Source: Hyphomicrobium sp. NDB2Meth4
GTDB taxonomy: Bacteria; Pseudomonadota; Alphaproteobacteria; Rhizobiales; Hyphomicrobiaceae
Direction: 5' to 3'
NCBI RefSeq assembly: GCF_900117445.1
Contig: NZ_FPEJ01000013.1
Location: 620,001 to 684,000, forward strand
Length of the DNA: 64,000 nt
Part shown: positions 50,026-58,008 of the stretch, piece after piece
Layout of the letters: each line of letters starts with the position of its first letter
Numbering within the stretch: position 1 is the first letter of the stretch
Translations under genes and position numbers: made by a program
The notes under the pieces: model-generated
Database searches by the model: none
Told to the model about the DNA's origin: nothing
The model's input: only the letters and a program-made list of their open reading frames with translations

Positions 50026-50736
50026 TTAGCGGCCGGTATGGCCCGGGGATGCATCCGACACCGCCGGACACCCGAGCGTCTTTTGCAGGGCTTCGACGAG
50101 CTGCTCGCTGGTCTCCACGGAGATATAGAGCCCGCCGGTGCTGTCCGTCATGCAGCGCGATTGCACGTACCCATTGGTCGTTGCCAGCTCGCGCATGCGG
50201 TAGCCGATGACGTGAATGGTGAGGTTATCCCCCTCGGCGCGCAGGGCCTTGGCCATCGCGCACGGGTCGCCTCCGCAAGTTTCTTCGCCGTCCGTCAGCA
50301 ACACCACGACACCGGGCTTCTCAGGGAACCGCAACACCCGCGCAGCCTCGCGTACGGCGGCCGTCAGCGGCGTGCGGCCTGCCGGATTGAGCTTGCCCAG
50401 GGCCGCCATGATGCGATCGGCTGACCGCGGCGCCGGCTGCAACAGCAACTCGATGTTGTCGCAGCGGTTGGAGGGGCCGGGGCCGTAATCGATCAGGCCC
50501 AGATTGCGCATCGCAGCGATCTGCGGAAGCACCTTGCCGAGTGCCTGCCGCACCTTGTCGATGCGCGGGGTTGGCGGCGTGTTGAAGTCGGTGCCGGACA
50601 TCGAACCCGACGCATCGAACACGATCATCGCATCGTCGCGGCAGGAGGGCGGTGGCGTCGATTGCGCCGCCGCACCGCTCGCGGTGAGCGCGAGCGGCAA
50701 CATGATGGCGGATCGCAACAAAAACCGAGGGCGCAT
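50026..50736 (-). CDS. Secreted von Willebrand factor A domain protein
   Basis: The 236-residue protein starts at ATG 50736 with a signal peptide ending near SGAAAQS. The VWA domain has an intact metal-ion site: DASGSMSG (D41, S43, S45), the threonine in AGRTPLTAAV, and LTDGEETCGGDPC. Four or more cysteines suggest disulfides. Such domains bind partner proteins through the Mg ion. Function is unknown. It lies 114 bases upstream of the type I membrane protein gene and 46 bases after the reductase gene. Confidence 0.85.
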   Translation of the reverse strand: MRPRFLLRSAIMLPLALTASGAAAQSTPPPSCRDDAMIVFDASGSMSGTDFNTPPTPRIDKVRQALGKVLPQIAAMRNLGLIDYGPGPSNRCDNIELLLQPAPRSADRIMAALGKLNPAGRTPLTAAVREAARVLRFPEKPGVVVLLTDGEETCGGDPCAMAKALRAEGDNLTIHVIGYRMRELATTNGYVQSRCMTDSTGGLYISVETSEQLVEALQKTLGCPAVSDASPGHTGR

Positions 50737-50782
50737 GTACCGGCCTCCCGGCCACACCACATGCGCAGCCTCGCGCTCGAAG

Positions 50783-51640
50783 CTACGCGAGAGCACTCAA
50801 CTCCGCAAACTCCTCATCGGATAGCTCGATGTCGACCGCGGCGACATTCTCCTCCAGGTGCTTCGCCTTTCCCGTGCCGGGAATGGGAAGCATCACCGGG
50901 CTCCGCTTCAGCAGCCATGCGAGCGCAATTTGGCTCGGGCTGGCCTTATGACGGTGCGCGATTGCGTCGAGAGGCGATCCCGGCTTGGCCAGGCTTCCGG
51001 AGGCGAGCGGGAACCAGGGAATGAAACCGATGCCGTTCGCTTCGCAGTGGACGAGAACAGGCTCGCTCGAGCGATTGGTGAGATTATAGAGGTTCTGCAC
51101 GCTCGCCACCTTGAAGTGTTTCTGCGCCGCGGTGATGTCGTCAACGCCGACTTCGCTCAGCCCCACGTGACGGATCAGCCCTTCCTTTTGCATCGTGGCG
51201 ATGGCATCGAACTGCTCTTCGCGCGGCACCTTGGGATCGACGCGGTGGAGCTGCCACAGATCGATGCGCTCAACGCCGAGGCGCCGCAGGCTGACGAACA
51301 CCTGTTGGCGCAGGTAATCGGGATTGCCGCACGGGACCCATTTGTCCGGGCCCGGGCGCAACAAACCGCCCTTCGTTGCGATGACGAGCCCCTCGTATGG
51401 GTACAGCGCCTCTCGGATCAGCCGCTCGCTGACCTCCGGGCCATAGCTGTCCGCGGTGTCGATCAGGTTTATCCCGAGTTCGGGCACGCGCTTCAGCGTG
51501 CGCAGAGCTTCATCCCGATCTTCAGGGTCTCCCCATACGCCCTTTCCGACGACGCGCATGGCGCCGAATCCGAGGCGGTGAACGGCAAGGTCGCCGCCGA
51601 TCTTGAATGTTCCAGATTTCGCAGCGTTGGGCGTCGACAT
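50783..51640 (-). CDS. Aldo/keto reductase
   Basis: The 285-residue protein is a second aldo/keto reductase, not closely similar to the one at 17088. Catalytic Asp and Tyr lie in [15 protein letters not shown], Lys in VIATKGG and His in DLWQLHRVD. The end ([20 protein letters not shown]) fits the YdbC/oxidoreductase branch. Substrate unknown. The start [10 protein letters not shown] gives the normal family length. Confidence 0.9.
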   Translation of the reverse strand: MSTPNAAKSGTFKIGGDLAVHRLGFGAMRVVGKGVWGDPEDRDEALRTLKRVPELGINLIDTADSYGPEVSERLIREALYPYEGLVIATKGGLLRPGPDKWVPCGNPDYLRQQVFVSLRRLGVERIDLWQLHRVDPKVPREEQFDAIATMQKEGLIRHVGLSEVGVDDITAAQKHFKVASVQNLYNLTNRSSEPVLVHCEANGIGFIPWFPLASGSLAKPGSPLDAIAHRHKASPSQIALAWLLKRSPVMLPIPGTGKAKHLEENVAAVDIELSDEEFAELSALA

Positions 51641-51716
51641 CGCGTGGGCTCCGCGTTTGAGAAGAAAAGTGCCGGCCGTGAGATAAGGCGAGGCGGCAGT
51701 TATTGCGACACTTAGA

Positions 51717-51737
51717 GGTCAGCGCGACATGCTGACC
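51717..51737. promoter_or_regulatory. Operator-like inverted repeat GGTCAGC-N7-GCTGACC
   Basis: GGTCAGC (51717-51723) and its complement GCTGACC (51731-51737) are 7 bases apart. The site lies between the divergent reductase and His-rich protein genes. The half-site is also found in the palindrome at 53705, so a shared regulator is possible. Confidence 0.4.
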
Positions 51738-51815
51738 CAGTATTTGCAAGTTTAGTCCATTGGGAACTTTCTACGCACCGCAACGTTCAACCCCACATAA
51801 AAGGAGGACAGAACA

Positions 51816-52067
51816 ATGCGTATGACAGCCATGCTTGTTGCCGCCGGAATTGGTGCCGCTGCGATGTTTGCCGCGCCGCAAAGCGCGAGCGCACTGCCGC
51901 AGGTGAGCGATGCCAAGCAAGTGACGACGAGCAATGTCGAGAAGGCGGGTTACCGCCATCACCGCCGCCATTGGCGCCACCGCCATTACTATCGCGGTCA
52001 CCGTTACCACCGCCACCACCGCCACTACTATCGTCGCCCTGGGTTCGGCATCTATCTCGGACTCTAA
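51816..52067 (+). CDS. Small secreted His/Arg/Tyr-rich protein
   Basis: The 83-residue protein has a signal peptide (to about residue 26, APQSASA) and a short spacer. From residue 46 it is almost wholly histidine, arginine and tyrosine, in repeats of the HRRHWRH / HYYRGHRYHRHH kind, ending GFGIYLGL. AAAGGAGG precedes the ATG by 10 nt, and a strong terminator follows, so it is a real gene. Metal or nucleic acid binding outside the cell is plausible. Proteins of this type exist in Hyphomicrobiales without known function. Confidence 0.78.
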   Translation: MRMTAMLVAAGIGAAAMFAAPQSASALPQVSDAKQVTTSNVEKAGYRHHRRHWRHRHYYRGHRYHRHHRHYYRRPGFGIYLGL

Positions 52068-52083
52068 TCCGCGCGATGGATTT

Positions 52084-52128
52084 GATGCCGAGCGGCGAGC
52101 ATTCGTCTCGCCGCTCGGCATCATTTTT
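52084..52128 (+). terminator. Strong intrinsic terminator
   Basis: GATGCCGAGCGGCGAG (52084-52099) pairs perfectly with CTCGCCGCTCGGCATC (52107-52122) around a 7-base loop, followed by ATTTTTT. It ends the His-rich protein transcript. Confidence 0.92.
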
Positions 52129-52487
52129 TGCCGCGTAGCTTCCAGAGACGGCGATGCGCCGATGTCCAATTGCAAACGCCAGTCGTACCAACGCGCTTAA
52201 AATTGTCCCCGCTTCTCCAGGCAAAACAGCCGCTCGCCATGAAACGGCGCGCCCGCTGTCGCCGATTGCCTCTTAAATGAGCGCGCCGTCTTAACGCTGC
52301 GCTCTCGCCGAGATTGCGCGCAACCTCGAGCCGCTTTCGGATCGCAAGATTGTTCGAGCAGGCGCAAAGGCCTTGGTGGCAATCAGCCGATGATCGAACG
52401 TCCACGTGCTCGTATCTTGCCTGACGACAGAGCCCGCGCCGCATCCCGGCACGACGCTTTCTGACCCGCAGCGAAGGAGATCGCGCA
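52129..52487. other. Intergenic region, nothing supported
   Basis: About 360 bases lie between the terminator and the hydrolase gene. The frames present on both strands lack coding character or ribosome sites. The last bases, GAAGGAGA, are the ribosome site of the next gene. No repeat or RNA gene was seen. Confidence 0.5.
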
Positions 52488-53339
52488 ATGCCGATGTTCA
52501 CCACTCGAGATGGCACCGACATCTACTACAAGGATTGGGGCACCGGACAGCCGGTAGTGTTCAGCCACGGTTGGCCGCTCTCATCCGATGCCTTCGAAGA
52601 CCAGATGTTGTTCCTCGCATCGAAGGGCTACCGCTGCGTCGCTCATGATCGGCGCGGCCACGGGCGCTCAGGCCAGCCCTTCACCGGCAACGACATGAAT
52701 ACCTACGCCGACGATCTTGCCGAGCTCGTCGAGAAGCTGAACCTCAAAGACGCGGTCCACGTCGGCCATTCGACCGGCGGCGGCGAGGTCGCCCGGTACA
52801 TCGCGCGCCACGGCACGAAGCGCGTCGCCAAGGCGGTACTGATTTCAGCAGTCCCACCGTTGATGCTCAAGACTGCTGCCAATCCGCAAGGCACGCCGAT
52901 CAAAGTCTTCGATGACATCCGCGCTGGCGTAAAAGCCGACCGCTCGCAGTTCTTCAAAGATCTCAGCACGGCGTTCTACGGATACAATCGCCCGGGCGCC
53001 AAAGTGTCGGATGGCGTGCGCCAGTCGTTCTGGCTGCAGGGGATGCTTGCCGGTCTGCCCGCTGCGTACGAGTGCATCAAGGCATTCTCCGAAACAGACC
53101 AGTTCGAGGATCTCACGAAGTTCGATATTCCCACGCTGATCATCCAGGGCGACGACGACCAGATCGTGCCGATCGCCGCCGCCGCGATGCAGCAGGCAAA
53201 GCTGATCAAGGGAGCTGAACTGAAAGTCTACAAGGGCGCCCCGCACGGCCTGTGCACCACGTTGAAGGACGACATCAACGCAGATCTGCTCGCCTTCATC
53301 AAAGGAGAGCGCGTCAGCGCCGCCAGCAAAGCGGCTTGA
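52488..53339 (+). CDS. Alpha/beta hydrolase, cofactor-free chloroperoxidase-like
   Basis: The 283-residue protein has the alpha/beta hydrolase core. [16 protein letters not shown] is the oxyanion segment, HDRRGHGRS follows, the nucleophile Ser95 lies in GHSTGGGE, an aspartate in GDDDQIVP, and the histidine in APHGL. The opening and these motifs match the non-heme chloroperoxidase/arylesterase group. Natural substrate unknown; such enzymes often act as esterases. GAAGGAGA precedes the ATG. It ends with a hairpin at 53362. Confidence 0.9.
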   Translation: MPMFTTRDGTDIYYKDWGTGQPVVFSHGWPLSSDAFEDQMLFLASKGYRCVAHDRRGHGRSGQPFTGNDMNTYADDLAELVEKLNLKDAVHVGHSTGGGEVARYIARHGTKRVAKAVLISAVPPLMLKTAANPQGTPIKVFDDIRAGVKADRSQFFKDLSTAFYGYNRPGAKVSDGVRQSFWLQGMLAGLPAAYECIKAFSETDQFEDLTKFDIPTLIIQGDDDQIVPIAAAAMQQAKLIKGAELKVYKGAPHGLCTTLKDDINADLLAFIKGERVSAASKAA

Positions 53340-53361
53340 CCTGATGCGGCGTTAGAAAAAA

Positions 53362-53386
53362 GCCGGGGCGCTTTGGGCGTCCCGGC
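53362..53386 (+). terminator. Intrinsic terminator after the hydrolase gene
   Basis: GCCGGG (53362-53367) pairs with CCCGGC (53381-53386), with further pairing of CGC and GCG inside. A-rich sequence precedes and CTATTT follows, so it may act for both convergent genes. Confidence 0.65.
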
Positions 53387-53415
53387 CTATTTCAAATGTG
53401 GCAACTGAGCTTGCT

Positions 53416-53655
53416 TCAGCCGGCAGCGAGTGCAGCGGCGATGGCGTCTTTGATCTGCAGGCGGCGCTTGCGAAGGTTTTCCTCTGTGAACTGGTCCATC
53501 GGCTTCACGTTCGTCTCTGCCAAGTGAACCTGATCGTTCACCTCGTCGTACTCCTGCAGGAGCTTCGCGAAGTGCGCGCTGCTGACCTTGAGCTTATGGA
53601 TTGCATCCTCCTGGCCAGGAAACTCTTCGGCCAGCGTATGGGGGGTATTCGACAT
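53416..53655 (-). CDS. DUF465 (YdcH-like) small protein
   Basis: The 79-residue protein matches DUF465: HTLAEEFPGQEDAIHKLKVSSAHFAKLLQEYDEVNDQVHLAE, then a helix with a KRRLQIKDAIAAAL end. It forms a helical hairpin and is cytosolic. Function unknown. ATG 53655 has AAGGAAA upstream; a GTG at 53679 is less likely. It runs convergently with the hydrolase gene. Confidence 0.88.
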   Translation of the reverse strand: MSNTPHTLAEEFPGQEDAIHKLKVSSAHFAKLLQEYDEVNDQVHLAETNVKPMDQFTEENLRKRRLQIKDAIAAALAAG

Positions 53656-53704
53656 CGCGTTTCCTTCGATTTTTCGCACGGCGAGACTTGGAGCTTGCTT
53701 TGCT

Positions 53705-53722
53705 AAGGTCAGCGCTGACCTT
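53705..53722. promoter_or_regulatory. 18-base perfect palindrome, operator-like
   Basis: AAGGTCAGCGCTGACCTT is fully self-complementary. It lies about 50 bases upstream of the DUF465 start and about 180 upstream of the methyltransferase gene. It contains the GGTCAGC half-site seen at 51717. Confidence 0.5.
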
Positions 53723-53861
53723 TGTCACGCCCACATGGCCCCATCATTGAGCCGGAACAACCCCTGACAATTCTCGCCGATGACATGGGGCCGGGTAGCT
53801 CGATAAACCCATCGGCAAATGCTGAGGGTCATTTCGGGTTTACGGGCCGAAGTATCTCGGT

Positions 53862-53884
53862 TACTGAATGTTTTTTTTTCAGTA
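53862..53884. promoter_or_regulatory. Inverted repeat around a long T-tract
   Basis: TACTGAA (53862-53868) and TTCAGTA (53878-53884) flank a loop made almost only of T; the run of nine T at 53871-53879 extends into the right arm. It ends 16 bases before the FkbM gene start. It could be a terminator of the upstream direction, a leader hairpin, or a slip-prone tract. Confidence 0.4.
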
Positions 53885-53900
53885 GTTGCGTGAGCCGACG

Positions 53901-54608
53901 ATGATATGGAAGAGGACTGCCCAGTTTCACCTCAATCGCTGGCGTAAAGAGGCACGGGTCGATAACATCCGCCTCCCGCTCTCAAACCGCATCATCTCGC
54001 CCGGCATGGAATGGACCCTGGCGAAGGGCCGTTACGAATGGGGCGAGGCACGCATGAGCGCCCGCGTCCTGAAACCGGGAGAATCCGTCCTGGAACTCGG
54101 CGCAGGGCTCGGTTTTGTGTCCAGCTATATCCGGCTCAACACCGACGCCGGCCAGATCACGTGCATCGAGGCCAATCCCGATCTCGTGCCCTACATCGAG
54201 GGCGTTCATCGATTGAATGGCATCAGCAATGCGGCCGTCGTCAACGGCGTGGCCCAAGTCGCCGACTATCCGGCCAGCATCCCATTTTATTGTCGAAAGG
54301 ACTTCTGGGCCAGTTCTATGGAGCCGGCGGTCGATTACGAGCGCGCCGTCGAGGTTCCGGTCCTCAACTTCACAAACCTATTGGCCACCGCGCGACCCGA
54401 CGTCCTGGTCATGGATATCGAAGGTGCCGAACTCGATCTGCTCGAGGCTGATGCACTACCGCACGTGCGCGCTATCGTGCTCGAGGTCCATAAGGATGTT
54501 TATGGGCGGCGCGGCCTGGAACGGCTTTTTGAGCGCGCCAAACATTTAGGTTTCCATCGCGACCCGAACGGTACGGTGCGCGAAGTCCACACCTTGGTCC
54601 GCAATTGA
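53901..54608 (+). CDS. FkbM-family methyltransferase
   Basis: The 235-residue protein has a SAM-binding fold with ESVLELGAGLGFVSSYIR (motif I), ITCIEANPDLVPYIE (motif II), and the family-typical VMDIEGAELDLLE near residue 170. FkbM enzymes O-methylate sugars or secondary metabolites. ATG 53901 is used; TTG 53886 is possible. It has no partner genes here. It is the last ordinary gene before the mobile region. Confidence 0.87.
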   Translation: MIWKRTAQFHLNRWRKEARVDNIRLPLSNRIISPGMEWTLAKGRYEWGEARMSARVLKPGESVLELGAGLGFVSSYIRLNTDAGQITCIEANPDLVPYIEGVHRLNGISNAAVVNGVAQVADYPASIPFYCRKDFWASSMEPAVDYERAVEVPVLNFTNLLATARPDVLVMDIEGAELDLLEADALPHVRAIVLEVHKDVYGRRGLERLFERAKHLGFHRDPNGTVREVHTLVRN

Positions 54609-54830
54609 TCCCACGCACGACGCCTTCGCCGCTCGATCGACCTGAAGCCTGCTCCGCGGACGTTGGCGGAAGGGGTGTCATCCAAGTGCCATTGAAAACG
54701 CGTGGCATTTTTCGATCTTGGAGATCCTGCCCATGTTCTTGCCCACGACGCCCGGTCTCCAGCAGAGAACTAGCGTTCGACCCGTCGCCCTCGTCGGCGG
54801 CAGGCCAAATAGGCCCGCCGCTCGAGCCAG

Positions 54831-55526
54831 CTAGATTGCGCTAGAACCGCTGGGCCACGAGGGTTCGCCAGCGCGGTGCAGGACGCCGAGGCCGCCGCCG
54901 GGTGGCGGATCAAGCAGCGCAATCGCCTCATCGAGATCTGAAATCAAACCGGCGATCTGGCGAGACCGCGTTTCGGCCCCCATTCGCTCAGAGCCGGTTA
55001 GAGCGCCAATCCGGTCCAACGCATCGCAATGTTGATCGTCGGCAAGGTCGCGCTGCTCGCGAAGGTGGGCGAGGATGACGGACAGCGATGCGAGCATGTC
55101 GTCGTCGCCCCTGTCGGCGGCGCGACGAGTCGATGGATCGGAAGCAAAGCCCAGCAGGCCGAGATCGACGCCACCGAGTTGGGCAAGTGTGTAATCCCTC
55201 AGCGCCATCGCCCCGCGTGCAAGTTCGCCGGCAGATGGCGGCGAAGCCGGGTCGTCGGGTGGGTTCAAGTGATTTAACTCTGCGACCCGAGCGTGGTCAG
55301 CGTGCACCGTGGCAACGATGGCATAGTCGACAGGGCTGGTGGGCCGGAAGTGCATCATCACGCACTCCAGAGCGCGTATGCGAGCGATCAGTCCGTCGGC
55401 GGCGCCCAAGTGACCGCCCGACGTGTAGAAATCCGCCTCTAGGGCGGACAGAGTGCCCCGGTCCTCGCGAACGTAGGCACTCCACAAGTGCCTGAGGTGG
55501 TTTGCAATCAACTGAATTGTGCTCAT
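54831..55526 (-). CDS. Hypothetical protein next to the integrase
   Basis: The 231-residue protein starts at ATG 55526 with GGAG 9 nt upstream. It is mainly alpha-helical by eye, with no membrane segment, and rich in leucine and aspartate: ADFYTSGGHLGAADGLIARIRAL, DDDMLASLSVILAHLREQRDL, and LISDLDEAIALL. No family is recognised. It lies downstream of int in the same direction, probably cargo of the element. About 220 bases between it and the FkbM gene hold nothing recognised. Confidence 0.6.
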   Translation of the reverse strand: MSTIQLIANHLRHLWSAYVREDRGTLSALEADFYTSGGHLGAADGLIARIRALECVMMHFRPTSPVDYAIVATVHADHARVAELNHLNPPDDPASPPSAGELARGAMALRDYTLAQLGGVDLGLLGFASDPSTRRAADRGDDDMLASLSVILAHLREQRDLADDQHCDALDRIGALTGSERMGAETRSRQIAGLISDLDEAIALLDPPPGGGLGVLHRAGEPSWPSGSSAI

Positions 55527-55635
55527 GTCGCTACTCCCACTCGGATACAAAGGGCTGGCAGTACGTTTGCGTGCCATGCGCCAGCGATCACGGCACGTTG
55601 AAGCGGCCCAGCGCGTGCTCTACGAGCAGTGCCGG

Positions 55636-56592
55636 TCAGAAAACGTTGCTCAGCAGGCGCACCCCCTGACCTGCGAGGTCGTTCAGATTGTCGATGTAAC
55701 GCGTCGTCGTGCTCGGGTTGGCGTGCCCGGCGAAGGCCTGCGCCATCGCGACATTGCCATTGCTGCGCTGGATGAGTTCGGTGATGGCGCCATGCCGCAG
55801 ACCATGCGGACGAATATGAGCGCCGATCTGGCGGCCACGTGCGGCCAGCATACGGTACACAGAGTCCCCGGTCATAGCGGCGCCACGCTTGCGGTTGGTG
55901 GCAACGACGAATAATGCGCAGACGCCGGGTGCCGCCAACTCTTGGCGTACGGATAGCCAGGCGCTCAGCGCAACGACAGTAGATGAGCAGATGGCAAGCC
56001 AATCGGCTTCGTCTGCGCCCTTTCTGTGGACACGAATGCGTGCGCCGGCCAGATCAATGTCGCCGATAGATAGGCGGGCGACCTCAGCTCGGCGCAGGCC
56101 ACGTTGAGCTAAGAGCAGCACAATCGCGCGGTCGCGCTGGGCTGTCGGCCCCCGGCTGATTTCGATCGCGTGGAGCAGTCTTGAAGTCTTCGCCAGACCT
56201 GGACCTTTCGTGTCGCGGTAGGCCCGCACTTTCAGCGACTTCACCGGTAGAACACCTGGGCCGACCTCGGCCTTCGCAGCTTCCTTCAACGCGGCGTTGA
56301 TAGCCGAAATAGCTCGGTTGATCGTCGCGGGTGCCCGCCCTTGTTCCTTAAGGTGCGTCTGGTAGCGCTCCAGCGTGTGCAAGGCGACCGAGCGGGACAT
56401 GGTGAGAAGCAGCGTCAACGCGCTGCCTAGGCTCTTCTCCCCCAACCAGGACGCAAACCGGCCCAGGTCCCCTGCATAGGCGGCCCCGGTGTTCGGCCGG
56501 GCATGCGCGAGCCAATAGGCAATGCGCTCTTGAACGGTCGGCACGGCTTGGACGAGGACGGCTGAAGTGTTGGCCACAAGCAGCTGTGACAT
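55636..56592 (-). CDS. int: Tyrosine recombinase/integrase
   Basis: The 318-residue protein has an N-terminal SAM-like DNA-binding domain and a C-terminal catalytic domain with the complete active site: Arg167 in QRGLRRAEVARL, His263 and Arg266 in RPHGLRHGAIT, His290 in GHANPSTTTRYI and Tyr299. The segments fit the XerC/D-like integrases. It should integrate and excise the element, but no att repeats were found around it. It starts 5 bases after the small RHH-like gene and is likely co-transcribed. Confidence 0.93.
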   Translation of the reverse strand: MSQLLVANTSAVLVQAVPTVQERIAYWLAHARPNTGAAYAGDLGRFASWLGEKSLGSALTLLLTMSRSVALHTLERYQTHLKEQGRAPATINRAISAINAALKEAAKAEVGPGVLPVKSLKVRAYRDTKGPGLAKTSRLLHAIEISRGPTAQRDRAIVLLLAQRGLRRAEVARLSIGDIDLAGARIRVHRKGADEADWLAICSSTVVALSAWLSVRQELAAPGVCALFVVATNRKRGAAMTGDSVYRMLAARGRQIGAHIRPHGLRHGAITELIQRSNGNVAMAQAFAGHANPSTTTRYIDNLNDLAGQGVRLLSNVF

Positions 56593-56597
56593 GCACT

Positions 56598-56849
56598 TTA
56601 CTCCTTCGGTTCGCGCTCGCCTTTGCGCTTCATCCGCTTGAGCACCGGCCCCGCATATTCCGTGATGAAAGCGACGATCGCCTCTTGCATCGTCGTGCCG
56701 TTCTCAATGGTGGCAACCTTGAAGGCAGTGCGAACGTCCTCATCAAGATGCACGAGAATCGACACTTTGCCCTCACGGCTCGGCGCCTTGTAACCTGGCT
56801 TCGGCCCCATATCGTCGTACTCCACGCCGCTCAATTCCAGCACGGACAT
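56598..56849 (-). CDS. Small ribbon-helix-helix-like protein in the int operon
   Basis: The 83-residue protein has the KVSILVHLDEDVRTAFKVATIENGTTMQEAIVAFITEY pattern: one beta strand followed by two helices, as in ParG/CopG-type RHH DNA-binding proteins. A basic, lysine-rich tail follows. GAGGAGG precedes ATG 56849. It is divergent from parA, with the palindrome at 56962 in between, and probably represses one or both promoters. The family call is by pattern. Confidence 0.65.
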   Translation of the reverse strand: MSVLELSGVEYDDMGPKPGYKAPSREGKVSILVHLDEDVRTAFKVATIENGTTMQEAIVAFITEYAGPVLKRMKRKGEREPKE

Positions 56850-56880
56850 GGTTCTAGGCCTCCTCTGCTAGCACTACAAG

Positions 56881-56909
56881 TTGACGATCCTTGCTAAGTA
56901 AGCTAGCAT
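56881..56909 (+). promoter_or_regulatory. Candidate promoter toward parA
   Basis: TTGACG (56881-56886) and TAGCAT (56904-56909) are 17 bases apart. Imperfect TGCTAAGTA/TACTAAGCA repeats overlap the -10 area. Confidence 0.35.
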
Positions 56910-56961
56910 ACTAAGCATGTCAAGCCTATGCAGTCGATGTCTATGCCTGTGCCCATACTGC

Positions 56962-56992
56962 ACGCCTAGGCATCCTGCATATGCCTAGGCGT
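56962..56992. promoter_or_regulatory. 12-base-arm inverted repeat, operator or partition site
   Basis: ACGCCTAGGCAT (56962-56973) and its exact complement ATGCCTAGGCGT (56981-56992) are 7 bases apart. The site lies 57 bases before parA in the divergent region. Its size is typical of a dimer-of-dimers RHH operator or a centromere-like site. Confidence 0.65.
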
Positions 56993-57049
56993 CTGACGGT
57001 GACTAGGCGGGGCAGCGAGTCGGGCCCATAAAGCCGGAGAGGTGAACCA

Positions 57050-57691
57050 ATGATCGTCATTGGAATTCTGAATTCGAAGGGAGGTGTCGGGAAAACGACG
57101 CTCACGGCCGCGTGCGCCGTGCAGGCGGCAGCGTCCAACTCAGTGTGCGTTGTCGACCTCGACAGTCAAGGCAGCTACTCGGACTGGTATACGCGGCGTG
57201 GTTCGCCCGACAACCCAGCGCTTTTGGTAGGCGAGGACCGCGCCAGCGAGGCTGTCGAAGCGCTGGGGCTCACGAGCCCATATGAGTATGTGTTTCTCGA
57301 TGGTCCGCCCGGGTCGCTCATAGTGACCGAGGACGCGGTGCGGTCGTCGACGCTGGTCGTGATCCCCGTGCGTGCGAGCGGACTCGACCTGATGGCATCC
57401 CAGGACTGCATTTCGCTTTGTCAGGAAGCCGGAACGCCCTGTGTCGCGGTCATCAACGGCAAGACGCAACATGACGGTAAGCTCGTGGAGCAGGCGCGCG
57501 AGGTGCTCGCCTCGTGGCGTGTGCCGGTCGCCGAGACAGTAGTCGCGCACCGCATTCAGTACATCAATGCGGTAACGAGCGGCAAAACTGGCCCCGAGAA
57601 GGACCGCAAGGCGGCCGAGGAAATCGGCGCTCTTTGGCGTGAAATTGAGGCGGCGGCTCGGAAGGCGGCGAAGGCGAGGGCCATAGCATGA
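57050..57691 (+). CDS. parA: ParA-family ATPase
   Basis: The 213-residue protein has the deviant Walker A KGGVGKTT at 10-17, DLDSQGSYSDW (A-prime), and FLDGPPGS (Walker B area), the short ParA/MinD-like P-loop ATPase typical of type Ib plasmid partition. It would move DNA or a protein cargo using ATP-driven gradients. GGAGAGGTGA precedes ATG 57050. Its stop overlaps the next gene's start by 4 bases. The short ParA plus a small DNA-binding partner fits a ParF/ParG-like pair. Confidence 0.9.
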   Translation: MIVIGILNSKGGVGKTTLTAACAVQAAASNSVCVVDLDSQGSYSDWYTRRGSPDNPALLVGEDRASEAVEALGLTSPYEYVFLDGPPGSLIVTEDAVRSSTLVVIPVRASGLDLMASQDCISLCQEAGTPCVAVINGKTQHDGKLVEQAREVLASWRVPVAETVVAHRIQYINAVTSGKTGPEKDRKAAEEIGALWREIEAAARKAAKARAIA

Positions 57692-58008
57692 GCGATGAGT
57701 CGAACAGCGTCGACCGCTTCATGGAGATGTTCGCCACGCTACCGGCTGAGCGCAGCGCTTTGAGGAAGCAGCGCGCCAAGGCCGAGCGACGTTCGCAGTT
57801 GACTGCTGCCCAGCGCCAGCGGCAGCAGGCGAAGCGCACCTCGCAAATCAACTTCAGATGTTCTCCGGAGTTCTTCGCCGACGCGCACCACATTAAGGGC
57901 TATCTCGCCGAGCAGCGCGGACATCCAGTCAGCGTTGCTGACGTGCTTGAAGAGGCCCTGGTGCTGCTGAAGCGGCGCCACGACTACAAAGGGACTCGCA
58001 CCGCATGA
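57688..58008 (+). CDS. Small DNA-binding-like partner of ParA
   Basis: The 106-residue protein has a basic N-terminal helix (ALRKQRAKAERRSQLTAAQRQRQQAKR) and then SQINFRCSPEFFADAHHIKGYLAEQRGHPVSVADVLEEALVLLKR. That reads as a ribbon-helix-helix domain at the C-terminal half. This layout matches ParG-type centromere-binding proteins, whose basic tail stimulates ParA ATPase. It overlaps parA by 4 bases and the next gene by 4 bases. The family call is by pattern. Confidence 0.7.
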   Translation: MSDESNSVDRFMEMFATLPAERSALRKQRAKAERRSQLTAAQRQRQQAKRTSQINFRCSPEFFADAHHIKGYLAEQRGHPVSVADVLEEALVLLKRRHDYKGTRTA

